A stretch of 19,734 nt of DNA from an uncultured Eubacterium sp. (GCA_910577215.1 CAJTMQ010000029.1:1-19734), one strand, 5' to 3'; positions 6,502 to 14,116 are shown, counted from the first letter of the stretch. Made by a program: numbers and translations. The notes: generated from the sequence alone by a model not told the origin.

Positions 6502-8457
6502 TTAGTATTTAAAGGAATTTATAATAACATCACCTATTCTGTCATCATCTATAGTGTCCTCCCCCAAAGTATAAATATAATCATCTATATATACACATCT
6601 TACACCATTATAATACCCGTTTCTTGTATCACTTCTGAATTCGTTGGTAATTTCAATCTCATCATTATTTACTTCAAAAGTAATTACTCCGCAATCAGAT
6701 TCATCTTCTTCATCAATTTCAGAATTATATTTATAATAAGGTATTGCGTAATAACCCTTTTCACGATTAACAACAAGTGCCTTGTGATTGCGCTGAACCT
6801 GTGAATAGGTTTTATAAAACTCCTTAGTATCAAGTGCAACAGGATTTTCATTGTCAGAAATATCAAAAAGAACTAATTTCAAACCGCAGGTTGATATTAC
6901 GCCTTCTGTTTCTTCCGTCTGATAACCTATACCAAGAAGCCGATTTTCACTTATGGGAACCAACAGGCTTGAAAAGCCGTCTATTTCAAGACTGCCTTTT
7001 ATAATTGGTTTTTCAGGATTACTTAAGTCAATAACAAATAACGGATCGGTTTCTTCATAGGTTATAACCTGTGCAATATCGCCATTATATCTTACTGCCT
7101 TTATGGATTCACCCTTTGCAAAATCATCTGTTTTACCAACAAGATTCATGTTTTCATCAAGCACATAAACTGCACTTGTTTCATTACCGAATGTGGCGTA
7201 ATTCGTTGTTGCTATTCTGAAATATCCATCCTTTTCGTCCATAGAAAACTGATTGAGAACATAGCCGTCAACACTGCCTGAAGCAACAAATCTGATTTCA
7301 TTACTGTTAAGTTCAATTTTTATTATATCTACGGCTGTTTTATAATACAAATTTTCAATATCAGATTCATCACTAAAATCTATTTCATCAAAATTTGTTT
7401 CAACTTTGTTTGAAGTAAGATACAAATTGTTTTCATTGCAATAAATAGTACGTGAACCGCCTAAAACTGCCTTTGTGCTGGCTACTCTTTCACCTGTTAT
7501 AACATCAATGGCGCTGATAATAACAAAATATGAGCTTTGCGCATCTTTTATATAGCATACATCATTTAAAGGAACACAATCCAAATAATCGCCATAGCCG
7601 CACTTTGGTATACCGCCATCCGGAGCATCACTGCGTGCAGAATGCTTTGTAACATTATATACGATATTACCAATCATTCTTGATTCTCCGAATCCACTTT
7701 GCCTGTAATCACAGATTAGCTTAGGATTCCTTGGAGAAGAAACGTTATAAACTCTTGTTGCCTGCATTAATTCACCCTGTGATGAATAATACCACATTCT
7801 GACAATAAGGCGATTTTTATAAAGAAACATATCATCTATTCCTGTACTGAAATTATCATCATACGCTAAAACAGAAGAATCTATCTGGGAAACCAATTCT
7901 GCTTTTCCGTTTTTTGCACGATATATATCTACCAAATCTTTTCTTTGGTAAGCATACTCATATCCCGGGTCAATTGATTCTGTATGTTTATAATAGATGT
8001 ATTTACCATCTGTTTTAATAATATCTGCTTCATCAACAGCTTCATCCTGTTTATATGTTTCCGAATGTGAAGGAAGGTCTCCACCTCCAAATCCGCCCAC
8101 AAATGTAAAATAATCAGTTACATTTTCCTCCAATTCTTTAACTAACGCATTAATTTCATCATAGCAGCCGAAGGTTAAAAGCTGTTGCGATACATTATTA
8201 AACGAACCATCTGAAGCAGGTTTTTGAATTTTAGGGTATACCGCAATACATATACTGAAAATAAGAACAAAGCACGCTGCAATGCTTGCGATTGCTTTGA
8301 AATGTTTTTTGTGCGGAAGCTTTATGATTTCAGCCTTTTCCTGCGATAAAATTTTGTTTTTTATTGCATCCTTATTCAATGCTTCAGGTGTATCGGGCTT
8401 TACTTTATCAAATTTATCCATAAAAAAATCAAAATTTTCGGAATTTTTCTTTTTCAT
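6502..8457 (-). CDS. One-pass membrane protein with extracytoplasmic beta-propeller domain, candidate anti-sigma factor
   Basis: The 651-residue protein has a charged cytoplasmic segment of about 50 residues, one membrane span (about 54-74, AIASIAACFVLIFSICIAVYP) and a large outside domain. That domain contains the family hallmark DEAVDEADIIKTDGKYIYYK (138-157) of the beta-propeller family I know as Pfam Beta_propel (PF09826), distantly WD40-like. Repeated blade-like segments of the type YNGDIAQVIT, DLSNPEKPIIKGSLEID and LFDISDNENPVALDT follow. No lipobox or cell-wall sorting motif is visible. The start is ATG with AAAGGAG about 12 nt upstream. It begins 16 bp after the ECF sigma gene and shares its promoter and terminator. 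Position and topology suggest that the cytoplasmic segment holds the sigma factor while the propeller senses something outside. That is inference, since no known anti-sigma fold is recognised. Confidence 0.85.
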   Translation of the reverse strand: MKKKNSENFDFFMDKFDKVKPDTPEALNKDAIKNKILSQEKAEIIKLPHKKHFKAIASIAACFVLIFSICIAVYPKIQKPASDGSFNNVSQQLLTFGCYDEINALVKELEENVTDYFTFVGGFGGGDLPSHSETYKQDEAVDEADIIKTDGKYIYYKHTESIDPGYEYAYQRKDLVDIYRAKNGKAELVSQIDSSVLAYDDNFSTGIDDMFLYKNRLIVRMWYYSSQGELMQATRVYNVSSPRNPKLICDYRQSGFGESRMIGNIVYNVTKHSARSDAPDGGIPKCGYGDYLDCVPLNDVCYIKDAQSSYFVIISAIDVITGERVASTKAVLGGSRTIYCNENNLYLTSNKVETNFDEIDFSDESDIENLYYKTAVDIIKIELNSNEIRFVASGSVDGYVLNQFSMDEKDGYFRIATTNYATFGNETSAVYVLDENMNLVGKTDDFAKGESIKAVRYNGDIAQVITYEETDPLFVIDLSNPEKPIIKGSLEIDGFSSLLVPISENRLLGIGYQTEETEGVISTCGLKLVLFDISDNENPVALDTKEFYKTYSQVQRNHKALVVNREKGYYAIPYYKYNSEIDEEDESDCGVITFEVNNDEIEITNEFRSDTRNGYYNGVRCVYIDDYIYTLGEDTIDDDRIGDVIINSFKY

Positions 8458-8473
8458 TCAGAAACGCTCCTTT

Positions 8474-8986
8474 CTAAACTAATTCTTTCTTTAATCTGGC
8501 AAGACTTCTGCTCAGTCTTTGGCGGACATTAACTGCGGATAACCCGCATATCTTGGCAATTTCGTGGCTTTTGAAGCCGCCCACAAACGATAAAAGCACA
8601 ATTTCTCTGTCTTCCTCTTTCAATACGCTAAGAGCCTGTTTCAGTTCCTGCCGCTCAATATCTATTTCAGAGGAATAAGACGGAAGATTTATACAGCTTT
8701 CAATATCATCTGTATTCCGCCGTTTTATCTGGTCTTTAATAACAGAGGTGCAGCAACAGTTCAGAATTTTGAATATCCAGGAGGAAAATGCTTCTGCTCT
8801 TTTAAGTATTCCAATCTGCTGAAATGCAGACAGTACACAGGACTGCACGGCATCCTCGGCATCAGAACAATTTTCAAGCTTATAATATGCATAGCCGTAT
8901 AGCCTGTCTTTATAAATATCATAAAGAGCACAAAAGGCATCAACATCTCCGTTTTTAGCCATTAAAACAAGTTCCCTTTCACTCAT
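8474..8986 (-). CDS. ECF-type RNA polymerase sigma factor
   Basis: This is an alternative sigma-70-family factor with only regions 2 and 4. Region 2 spans about 6-92, including DVDAFCALYDIYKDRLYGYAY and DAEDAVQSCVLSAF. Region 4 spans about 115-168, with the helix-turn-helix SHEIAKICGLSAVNVRQRLSRSLARLK. The start is the ATG at 8984-8986, which has AAGGAGG 7-8 nt upstream. An in-frame ATG eight codons earlier (9008-9010) lacks a ribosome binding site and sits about where transcription should begin, so it is rejected. The 170-residue length is normal. The protein has eight cysteines, including a CCC run at 77-79. It is the first gene of a two-gene unit with the membrane beta-propeller protein. 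Its target promoters cannot be told here. Confidence 0.93.
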   Translation of the reverse strand: MSERELVLMAKNGDVDAFCALYDIYKDRLYGYAYYKLENCSDAEDAVQSCVLSAFQQIGILKRAEAFSSWIFKILNCCCTSVIKDQIKRRNTDDIESCINLPSYSSEIDIERQELKQALSVLKEEDREIVLLSFVGGFKSHEIAKICGLSAVNVRQRLSRSLARLKKELV

Positions 8987-9016
8987 ACTGCCACCTCCTT
9001 GACGCGTCATAATTCA

Positions 9017-9045
9017 AGTATACAATTTTATCCAAATTGTTACAA
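9017..9045 (-). promoter_or_regulatory. Promoter of the ECF sigma/beta-propeller operon
   Basis: TTGTAA (9040-9045), 17 nt, TATACT (9017-9022) on the minus strand fits sigma-A. The same stretch also reads TGTAAC...GTATAC, loosely like ECF promoters, so autoregulation is possible. It places the transcription start near 9010 and supports the downstream start of the sigma gene. Confidence 0.6.
9022..9040. promoter_or_regulatory. Inverted repeat filling the sigma promoter spacer, candidate operator
   Basis: Perfect 7-bp arms ACAATTT and AAATTGT, separated by 5 bp, occupy the space between the -35 and -10 boxes. The arms are AT-rich, so chance occurrence is a real possibility. Confidence 0.35.
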
Positions 9046-9062
9046 TAAATTTAAAAAATTTT

Positions 9063-9093
9063 AAAAAAAACAGACAGGTAATAAACCTGCCTG
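9063..9093 (-). terminator. Terminator of the aspartate-pathway operon
   Basis: A 9-bp stem with one G-U pair (CAGACAGGT at 9071-9079, ACCTGCCTG at 9085-9093) and a 5-nt loop is followed by eight T on the minus strand. It lies 15 bp past the aspartokinase stop codon. Confidence 0.88.
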
Positions 9094-9108
9094 CACTAAA
9101 ACTATGAA

Positions 9109-9582
9109 TTATGCATTCGGAATGAAAGCATTGTGAACAGCTGTAACCGCACGGTCTGCTTCCTCAGCATCAATAATAACGGAAATCTTGATTTCCGATG
9201 TTGAAATCATCTGAATATTGATGTTCTGTGCATAGAGCGCCTCAAACATCTTTGAAGCCGTGCCCGGATGAGATTCCATACCCGCACCAACAATTGAAAC
9301 CTTGGCAACATTTGTTACACAGGAAATTTTTGTGCCCTCTGCAATAGACATCTCCTTAAGAAGCTCAACAGAAACAGGACCGTTTTCCTTTGAAACAGAA
9401 AAAGTTAAATCCTTTGTACCGTCTCTGCCAACAGACTGAAGAATAACATCTACATTAATATTCTTCTGTGCAAGCTTGGAGAAAATCTTGAAAGCGATAC
9501 CCGGATTATCATCCAATCCAACAACTGAAACAACTGCTACGTCCTTATCCTTTGTAACACCTCTGATAAGCATTTTTTCCAT
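9109..9582 (-). CDS. Predicted internal-start product: aspartokinase beta (regulatory ACT) subunit
   Basis: Met246 of the aspartokinase (ATG 9580-9582) is preceded by a full ribosome binding site, AAGGAG (9592-9597), at 9 nt spacing inside the coding region. Starting there gives a 157-residue protein made of the two ACT domains only. Bacillus subtilis aspartokinase II is known to make a beta subunit by in-frame internal initiation at the equivalent point, forming an alpha2-beta2 enzyme. The site seen here makes the same arrangement likely but does not prove it. Confidence 0.65.
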   Translation of the reverse strand: MEKMLIRGVTKDKDVAVVSVVGLDDNPGIAFKIFSKLAQKNINVDVILQSVGRDGTKDLTFSVSKENGPVSVELLKEMSIAEGTKISCVTNVAKVSIVGAGMESHPGTASKMFEALYAQNINIQMISTSEIKISVIIDAEEADRAVTAVHNAFIPNA

Positions 9583-10317
9583 TTTTACCTTCTCCTTAAC
9601 AATAGTTCCCGGAACGGGATTAAGTGATGAAAGAACTTCAAGTTCAACTGAATATTTTTTAGCCATTTCAACCGAACGGTTGTTAAGCACCTGTGCCCCT
9701 AAGGTTGCAAGCTCAAGCATTTCGTCATAGGTGATTTCGTCAAGCTTAACTGCAGACGGAATTTTTCTTGGGTCTGCAGTATAAACACCCTCCACATCTG
9801 TGAATATCTGGCACTTATCTGCATGAAGTGATGCAGCAATTGCAACAGCAGAGGTATCTGAGCCGCCTCTTCCCAATGTTGTTAAATCATCATAGCGGTT
9901 AATTCCCTGAAAGCCTGCAACAACAACAATATTGTGTTTTGCAATTTCTGCCTGAAGTCTGTTTGTTTTAATATTTTTGATACGTGCGGCACTGTAAACA
10001 GAATTTGTATTGAATCCTGCCTGCCAGCCAAGAAGTGAAATTACAGGATAGCCAAGCTTTTCAATAGCCATAGCAAGAAGAGAAATTGAAATCTGCTCTC
10101 CTGCTGTTAATAGCTGATCCATTTCACGCTTTGCAGGATTCAAATTGATTTCCTGCGCCTTTGCGATTAAATCATCCGTTGTGTCACCCTGAGCGGAAAC
10201 AACAACAATAACATCGTTTCCTGCTTTATATGTATCGGTAACGATACGGGCAACATTCATTACTCGCGCGGCATCTGCAACAGACGAGCCGCCGAATTTC
10301 TGAACAATTAAAGCCAT
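9109..10317 (-). CDS. lysC: Aspartate kinase (aspartokinase, LysC/AKII type)
   Basis: It phosphorylates aspartate to aspartyl-4-phosphate, the entry to lysine, diaminopimelate, threonine and methionine synthesis. The kinase domain (1-240) opens with VQKFGGSSV and has GRGGSDTSAVA near 149-159 and the FTDVEGVYTADPR block. Two ACT domains follow (about 260-400) for allosteric amino-acid binding. The 402-residue length matches the AKII type of Bacillus. The start is ATG with GGAGG about 12 nt upstream. A near ATG with closer spacing (8 nt upstream) is out of frame. It is the last gene of an ACT regulator-hom-lysC operon, 18 bp after hom. Which amino acid inhibits it cannot be read from sequence by eye. 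Confidence 0.96.
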   Translation of the reverse strand: MALIVQKFGGSSVADAARVMNVARIVTDTYKAGNDVIVVVSAQGDTTDDLIAKAQEINLNPAKREMDQLLTAGEQISISLLAMAIEKLGYPVISLLGWQAGFNTNSVYSAARIKNIKTNRLQAEIAKHNIVVVAGFQGINRYDDLTTLGRGGSDTSAVAIAASLHADKCQIFTDVEGVYTADPRKIPSAVKLDEITYDEMLELATLGAQVLNNRSVEMAKKYSVELEVLSSLNPVPGTIVKEKVKMEKMLIRGVTKDKDVAVVSVVGLDDNPGIAFKIFSKLAQKNINVDVILQSVGRDGTKDLTFSVSKENGPVSVELLKEMSIAEGTKISCVTNVAKVSIVGAGMESHPGTASKMFEALYAQNINIQMISTSEIKISVIIDAEEADRAVTAVHNAFIPNA

Positions 10318-10335
10318 ATTAACATATTCCTCCGA

Positions 10336-11553
10336 TTAATAATTTGTTACTTTTATAATATTTAAAACATTATTGTCTGCAAGTTTTTCCTTAAGGGCAT
10401 TTTCTGTCATACAATCTGTGATGAATGCAACCTCATCAGACGGCTGCCCCTTTCTTGAAAGGAACTTAACATTATGAAAAATTGTTACAACCTGGCTCTG
10501 GCTCATTTTGGCACGAACATAAAAAGGCATTTCAATAGTTGATTTATAATCAACAACATAATCCTCTTCACCTGCACCCCAGCCGAAAATTTTTCTTCTG
10601 TTAACGTGCTTTGCACAGTCAACCATATCTGCAACAACAGCCGAAGCGGTGGGAAGCTTTCCAGCACCTCTGCCGTAGAAGCAAACATCACCAACAGCAT
10701 CACCGCGAACAAGAATTGCATTAAACACATCTCTTACAGATGCAAGCTGGCTTCCGTTATAAACAACAGCAGGACTTACAAATGCCGCAATATTATCCTC
10801 ATCAATATATTTAATCTGACCGAGCAGCTTGATAACACCGTTTGCAGAGGAAATATACGAAACGTCTTCAAGAGAAATGTTGGAAATACCCTCTGTTGAA
10901 ACCTGATTCGGGTAAACATGCTTGCCGAAAGCAAGAGAAGCCAGAATGCAAACCTTTCTGCATGCATCGTGCCCTTCAACATCTGCTGTTGGATCTTTTT
11001 CAGCATAGCCGTTATCCTGAGCCAGCTTCAAAGCAGTTTCAAAGCTCATATCCTCTTCAATCATTTTTGTAAGAATAAAGTTTGTTGTGCCGTTTAATAT
11101 ACCTGCAACACCTTCAATATTGTTGCCTGCAAAGCACTGAGCCATTGGTCTTATAATCGGAATACCGCCGCCTACGCTTGCCTCAAACAGATAATTGGTT
11201 TTTCCCTCTTCGGCAGCCTTAAGAAGCTCAAGACCTTTTTGAGCAACAAGCTCTTTGTTTGAGGTAACAACAGCCTTGCCCGCCTTAAGAAGCTTCATTG
11301 TAAAATCAAAAGCAGGGTTTACACCGCCCATAGCCTCTGCAACTATTTTAACCTCAGGATCATTCAAAATATCATTAAAATCCTTGGTGAACTTATCCTT
11401 ATGAGAATCCTCGGGAAAATCACGAAGATCAAGAATATACCCCAGCTCAAGCGTTTCCCCGCCTGTACGTTTGGCAATAACATCGCTGTGAGATTCTATA
11501 ACCTCAACCACACCTGAGCCTACTGTTCCGTAGCCCATAACTGCTATTTTCAT
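10336..11553 (-). CDS. hom: Homoserine dehydrogenase
   Basis: It reduces aspartate semialdehyde to homoserine with NAD(P)H, committing carbon to threonine and methionine. The N-terminal Rossmann motif GYGTVGSG (7-14), TSNKEL with K100, NGTTNFIL (154-161) and DVEGHDACRK (191-200) with the catalytic Asp/Lys region are all present. A C-terminal ACT domain (about 345-405) should give feedback control by threonine. The 405-residue length is usual for Gram-positive Hom. The start is ATG. The AGGAGG ribosome binding site lies within the last two Gly codons and stop of the upstream ACT-domain gene, which ends 2 nt before hom, so translation is probably coupled. Confidence 0.97.
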   Translation of the reverse strand: MKIAVMGYGTVGSGVVEVIESHSDVIAKRTGGETLELGYILDLRDFPEDSHKDKFTKDFNDILNDPEVKIVAEAMGGVNPAFDFTMKLLKAGKAVVTSNKELVAQKGLELLKAAEEGKTNYLFEASVGGGIPIIRPMAQCFAGNNIEGVAGILNGTTNFILTKMIEEDMSFETALKLAQDNGYAEKDPTADVEGHDACRKVCILASLAFGKHVYPNQVSTEGISNISLEDVSYISSANGVIKLLGQIKYIDEDNIAAFVSPAVVYNGSQLASVRDVFNAILVRGDAVGDVCFYGRGAGKLPTASAVVADMVDCAKHVNRRKIFGWGAGEEDYVVDYKSTIEMPFYVRAKMSQSQVVTIFHNVKFLSRKGQPSDEVAFITDCMTENALKEKLADNNVLNIIKVTNY

Positions 11554-11555
11554 AT

Positions 11556-11990
11556 TTAACCTCCTATATTAACGGATTTCACTCCGCTTACGCCTTTCAG
11601 CTTTTCAATAAGTTTATCAACAGACACCGTCATTTCTGCAATTCGCATTGTTAACGAAACGTTTGCAACACCGTTCTTCGGCAGCTCCTGATTAATAGAA
11701 AGTACATTTGCACCAACCATAAACAATTCATTTGTTACTGCGGAAAGAACGCCCTTTGTATCTTCAAGTTTAAGTGAAAGGGTTGACATTTCCTCTGCAT
11801 TTTCGGGATTGTATTCAAACACACTGTCTTTATATTTATAATATGCAGATCTTGAGATTCCCGCCATTTTTGCCGCCTGAGTGGCATTGGCTGCCTCACC
11901 CGATGCAAGAAATTCCTTTGCAGCAAGCACCTTACTGTATATTTCGGGAAGAATATCCGCATTTACAAGAACATAATTAAGTTTGCTCAA
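11556..11990 (-). CDS. ACT-domain regulatory protein, UPF0735/PheB family, TTG start
   Basis: This is a small cytoplasmic protein with an N-terminal helix-turn-helix-like segment, AAKMAGISRSAYYKYKDSV, and a C-terminal ACT domain (about 70-144). This is the layout of the UPF0735/PheB/YszB family, often found before hom or pheA in Firmicutes. An upstream in-frame TTG at 12066-12068 would add 26 residues, but it lies inside the -35 box of the promoter and has no family counterpart. TTG at 11988-11990 has AGGTGG 8 nt upstream and gives MSKLNYVLVNADILPE, the normal family start, with 144 residues. It leads an operon with hom and lysC. Its likely role is sensing an amino acid and controlling this pathway, but no ligand is proven for the family. 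Confidence 0.88.
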   Translation of the reverse strand: MSKLNYVLVNADILPEIYSKVLAAKEFLASGEAANATQAAKMAGISRSAYYKYKDSVFEYNPENAEEMSTLSLKLEDTKGVLSAVTNELFMVGANVLSINQELPKNGVANVSLTMRIAEMTVSVDKLIEKLKGVSGVKSVNIGG

Positions 11991-12002
11991 AGTGTCCACC
12001 AC

Positions 12003-12012
12003 CTGTGCACAG
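12003..12012. promoter_or_regulatory. Palindrome over the ribosome binding site of the ACT-domain gene
   Basis: The perfect 10-bp palindrome CTGTGCACAG lies in the leader and overlaps the 5' part of the AGGTGG ribosome binding site (11999-12004). It could be an operator or an RNA hairpin limiting translation. It is short enough to be chance. Confidence 0.3.
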
Positions 12013-12039
12013 TGTTCTGTTACGAAAAACATTTTAGAT

Positions 12040-12068
12040 ATAATAACACGACTTTTATCAATATGCAA
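12040..12068 (-). promoter_or_regulatory. Promoter of the ACT-hom-lysC operon
   Basis: TTGCAT (12063-12068), 17 nt, TATTAT (12040-12045) on the minus strand. The start point falls near 12033, giving a leader of about 43 nt before the TTG start. Confidence 0.75.
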
Positions 12069-12088
12069 GAGGTAATTTTATTTTTTAC

Positions 12089-12117
12089 TTGAATATTAGT
12101 GTGTATTGTTTTAGAAT
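12089..12117 (+). promoter_or_regulatory. Promoter of the AI-2E-family gene
   Basis: TTGAAT (12089-12094), 17 nt, TAGAAT (12112-12117) on the plus strand, giving a leader of about 23 nt. A perfect TATAAT at 12123-12128 has only a poor -35 and would start transcription at the ribosome binding site, so it is second choice. This promoter diverges from that of the aspartate operon, with only 20 bp between the two -35 boxes. Confidence 0.55.
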
Positions 12118-12146
12118 AGGACTATAATATTAAACAGGAGGATAAA

Positions 12147-13295
12147 ATGACATCTAAAGTTGAAAAAAGACGAGCATTTCTGATTAATGTTGCATTTCTT
12201 GCAGTAGTTTTAGGATTGGTATATATTTTCTTTAAATATATGTTCTGGGCAGCTGCACCATTTCTATTATCATTTTTCTTTGCAGTTCTTATGCAAAAAC
12301 CAATTCGCTGGCTTGATAAAAAAACAAAGCATAAATGCCATGGCTTATGGTCAGTGCTTTTGGTTTTTCTTACAATTGCCGTTATTCTGATTCCGTTAAT
12401 TCTGCTTCTGGCTGAGTTTACTACACAGATTGTTAATTTCATCAATTATTTAATTGATCAGCTTTCTGATTTCCCTCAGTTTATGGCAACACTTCAGGCA
12501 GAAATTTTAAAACTGATAAGCTTTTTGCCGGAAAGCATTTATGATTCTGTTTCCGAAACAGTTATAAACACCATCGGCGGACTTGTCAACGATTTTGATT
12601 TAAGTAAAATAGGTATCAGTGCAGGAACTGTTACAAACACAATAACCTCTGGTGTTTCGGGCGTTTACAGCGTTGTTAAAAATGTTCCGAGTGCTTTAAT
12701 AGGAATTGTTATCGGCATTGTTGCATGGATATTCTTTACAAAGGATTATGACCATATTGTTAAATTCATAAGACTTCAGCTTCCTGAAAGCAAGAAGAAT
12801 CTGCTTGTTGAAATCAAACAGGTATTTTCAAAAACAATATTAAAAATGGTAAGGGCATATGCTTTAATCATGTTTATAACCTTCTGCGAGCTCGCTATAG
12901 GCTTAACAATTCTCAAATTTATAGGTGTTATGAACAACAGCTATACCTTTATCATTGCAATAGCAATTGCAATATTTGATATTCTTCCCGTTGCGGGTTC
13001 AGGCGGAATTCTTATTCCATGGGCATTGATTGCACTTATTTCAGGAGATGTGGGACAGGCAATAGGCCTAATTGTAATTTACATTGTGATTTCAATTATA
13101 CGTCAGTATATCGAGCCGAAAATTGTTGGTGACAGTCTGGGAGTTAATCCGCTTGTAACACTGGCAGGTTTATACTTCGGGTTAAAGCTGTTCGGCTTTA
13201 TGGGTATGTTTATTGTTCCTATTCTTGTAATGACACTTAAGGCGTTCAATGATACAGGCAGAATCAGTCTTTGGAAGAGTATAGAAACCAAATAA
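12147..13295 (+). CDS. AI-2E family membrane protein, YtvI-like
   Basis: This is a multi-pass inner-membrane protein of the AI-2E/PerM/TxeE family (Pfam PF01594), 382 residues, near the usual length. Paired hydrophobic segments open the protein (about 12-50 and 68-100). A long middle region resembles coiled coil and is mostly outside. The C-terminal half has the conserved block IFDILPVAGSGGILIPW (271-287), REYIEPKI-like RQYIEPKIVGDSLGVNPLVT (311-330) and a final span. The IEPKIVGD-NPLVT pattern is close to the sporulation-associated YtvI subgroup of Bacillus. That subgrouping is by eye. The family includes exporters of autoinducer-2 and Na+(Li+)/H+ antiporters, so the substrate is uncertain. 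The start is ATG with AGGAGG 5 nt upstream. It is the only plus-strand gene here and stands alone, closed by a shared terminator. Confidence 0.92.
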   Translation: MTSKVEKRRAFLINVAFLAVVLGLVYIFFKYMFWAAAPFLLSFFFAVLMQKPIRWLDKKTKHKCHGLWSVLLVFLTIAVILIPLILLLAEFTTQIVNFINYLIDQLSDFPQFMATLQAEILKLISFLPESIYDSVSETVINTIGGLVNDFDLSKIGISAGTVTNTITSGVSGVYSVVKNVPSALIGIVIGIVAWIFFTKDYDHIVKFIRLQLPESKKNLLVEIKQVFSKTILKMVRAYALIMFITFCELAIGLTILKFIGVMNNSYTFIIAIAIAIFDILPVAGSGGILIPWALIALISGDVGQAIGLIVIYIVISIIRQYIEPKIVGDSLGVNPLVTLAGLYFGLKLFGFMGMFIVPILVMTLKAFNDTGRISLWKSIETK

Positions 13296-13315
13296 GACGG
13301 AAATTTAAGATAAAA

Positions 13316-13348
13316 AGAAAGGCGATGAGTTAAACTCATCGCCTTTCT
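13316..13348. terminator. Bidirectional terminator between convergent genes
   Basis: A 15-bp perfect stem (AGAAAGGCGATGAGT at 13316-13330, complement at 13334-13348) closes a 3-nt loop. A-rich and T-rich flanks let it serve both the plus-strand AI-2E gene and the minus-strand amino-acid ABC operon, whose last gene stops at 13352. Confidence 0.92.
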
Positions 13349-13351
13349 TTA

Positions 13352-14104
13352 TTATTTATCATAAGACTGCAAAAATTCCTTTGTGCGCTGCATTTCAGGA
13401 TTCAAAAATACCTTTTCGGGTGTGCCGTACTCTGCAATAACACCGTCGTCCATAAAAATAACCTTATCGGAAACATCGCGGGCAAAATTCATTTCGTGGG
13501 TAACAACAATCATTGTGCTGTCCTCACTTTTAAGTGATTTAATAACCTTAAGCACTTCACCCGTAAGCTCAGGATCAAGAGCCGATGTAGGTTCGTCAAA
13601 GCAAAGCACATCAGGATTCAGCATAAGAGCCCTTGCAATTGCAACTCTTTGCTGCTGACCGCCTGATAGCTCACATGGATAGTTTTCAGCCTTTTCCGAA
13701 AGGCCAACCTTTTCAATCATCTCATATGCTCTTTGCCTCAGTTCTTCCTTTGTTCCCATTTTCATAAGATTCGGAGCAAGCATAATATTCTGAAGTACAT
13801 TATACTGCGGAAACAGGTTAAAAGACTGAAAAACAAGCCCGAAATGAAGCCTTTTCTTTCTTAAATCCTTATCCTTAATTCTTTTATCTGTTTTTCCGTT
13901 ATAAATTGTTTCGCCATTAATTGATATAGTGCCTTCCTCTGCAAATTCAAGAAAGTTTATACAACGCAGCATCGTTGTTTTTCCCGAGCCTGAAGAACCT
14001 ATAATTGAAAGCACCTCACCCTTTTCAAGGTTAAAATCAATACCCTTTAAAACCTCCGTTTTACCGAAGCTTTTTTTTATATTTTTTACTTCTAAAAATG
14101 CCAT
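13352..14104 (-). CDS. Polar amino-acid ABC importer, ATP-binding protein
   Basis: This is the cytoplasmic ATPase of a GlnQ/HisP-type importer, 250 residues and full length. Motifs: Walker A GSSGSGKT (36-43), Q-loop FQSFNLFPQ, signature LSGGQQQR (146-153), Walker B VLCFDE (166-171), D-loop SALD and switch H203. It follows the permease gene by 12 bp and ends the operon at a shared terminator. The ATG start lies after an AGGGGG-like ribosome binding site on the minus strand (the plus strand shows ATGGATTCCCCCTT). Amino-acid specificity is set by the binding protein and cannot be read here. Confidence 0.95.
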   Translation of the reverse strand: MAFLEVKNIKKSFGKTEVLKGIDFNLEKGEVLSIIGSSGSGKTTMLRCINFLEFAEEGTISINGETIYNGKTDKRIKDKDLRKKRLHFGLVFQSFNLFPQYNVLQNIMLAPNLMKMGTKEELRQRAYEMIEKVGLSEKAENYPCELSGGQQQRVAIARALMLNPDVLCFDEPTSALDPELTGEVLKVIKSLKSEDSTMIVVTHEMNFARDVSDKVIFMDDGVIAEYGTPEKVFLNPEMQRTKEFLQSYDK

Positions 14105-14116
14105 ATGGATTCCCCC

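Noticed and set aside
8987..9010. Earlier ATG for the ECF sigma factor
   Set aside because: It has no ribosome binding site, coincides with the predicted transcription start, and would place a full AAGGAGG inside the coding region just before the better ATG.
11991..12068. Upstream TTG start for the ACT-domain protein
   Set aside because: It falls in the -35 element of the operon promoter and adds sequence not seen in the family.
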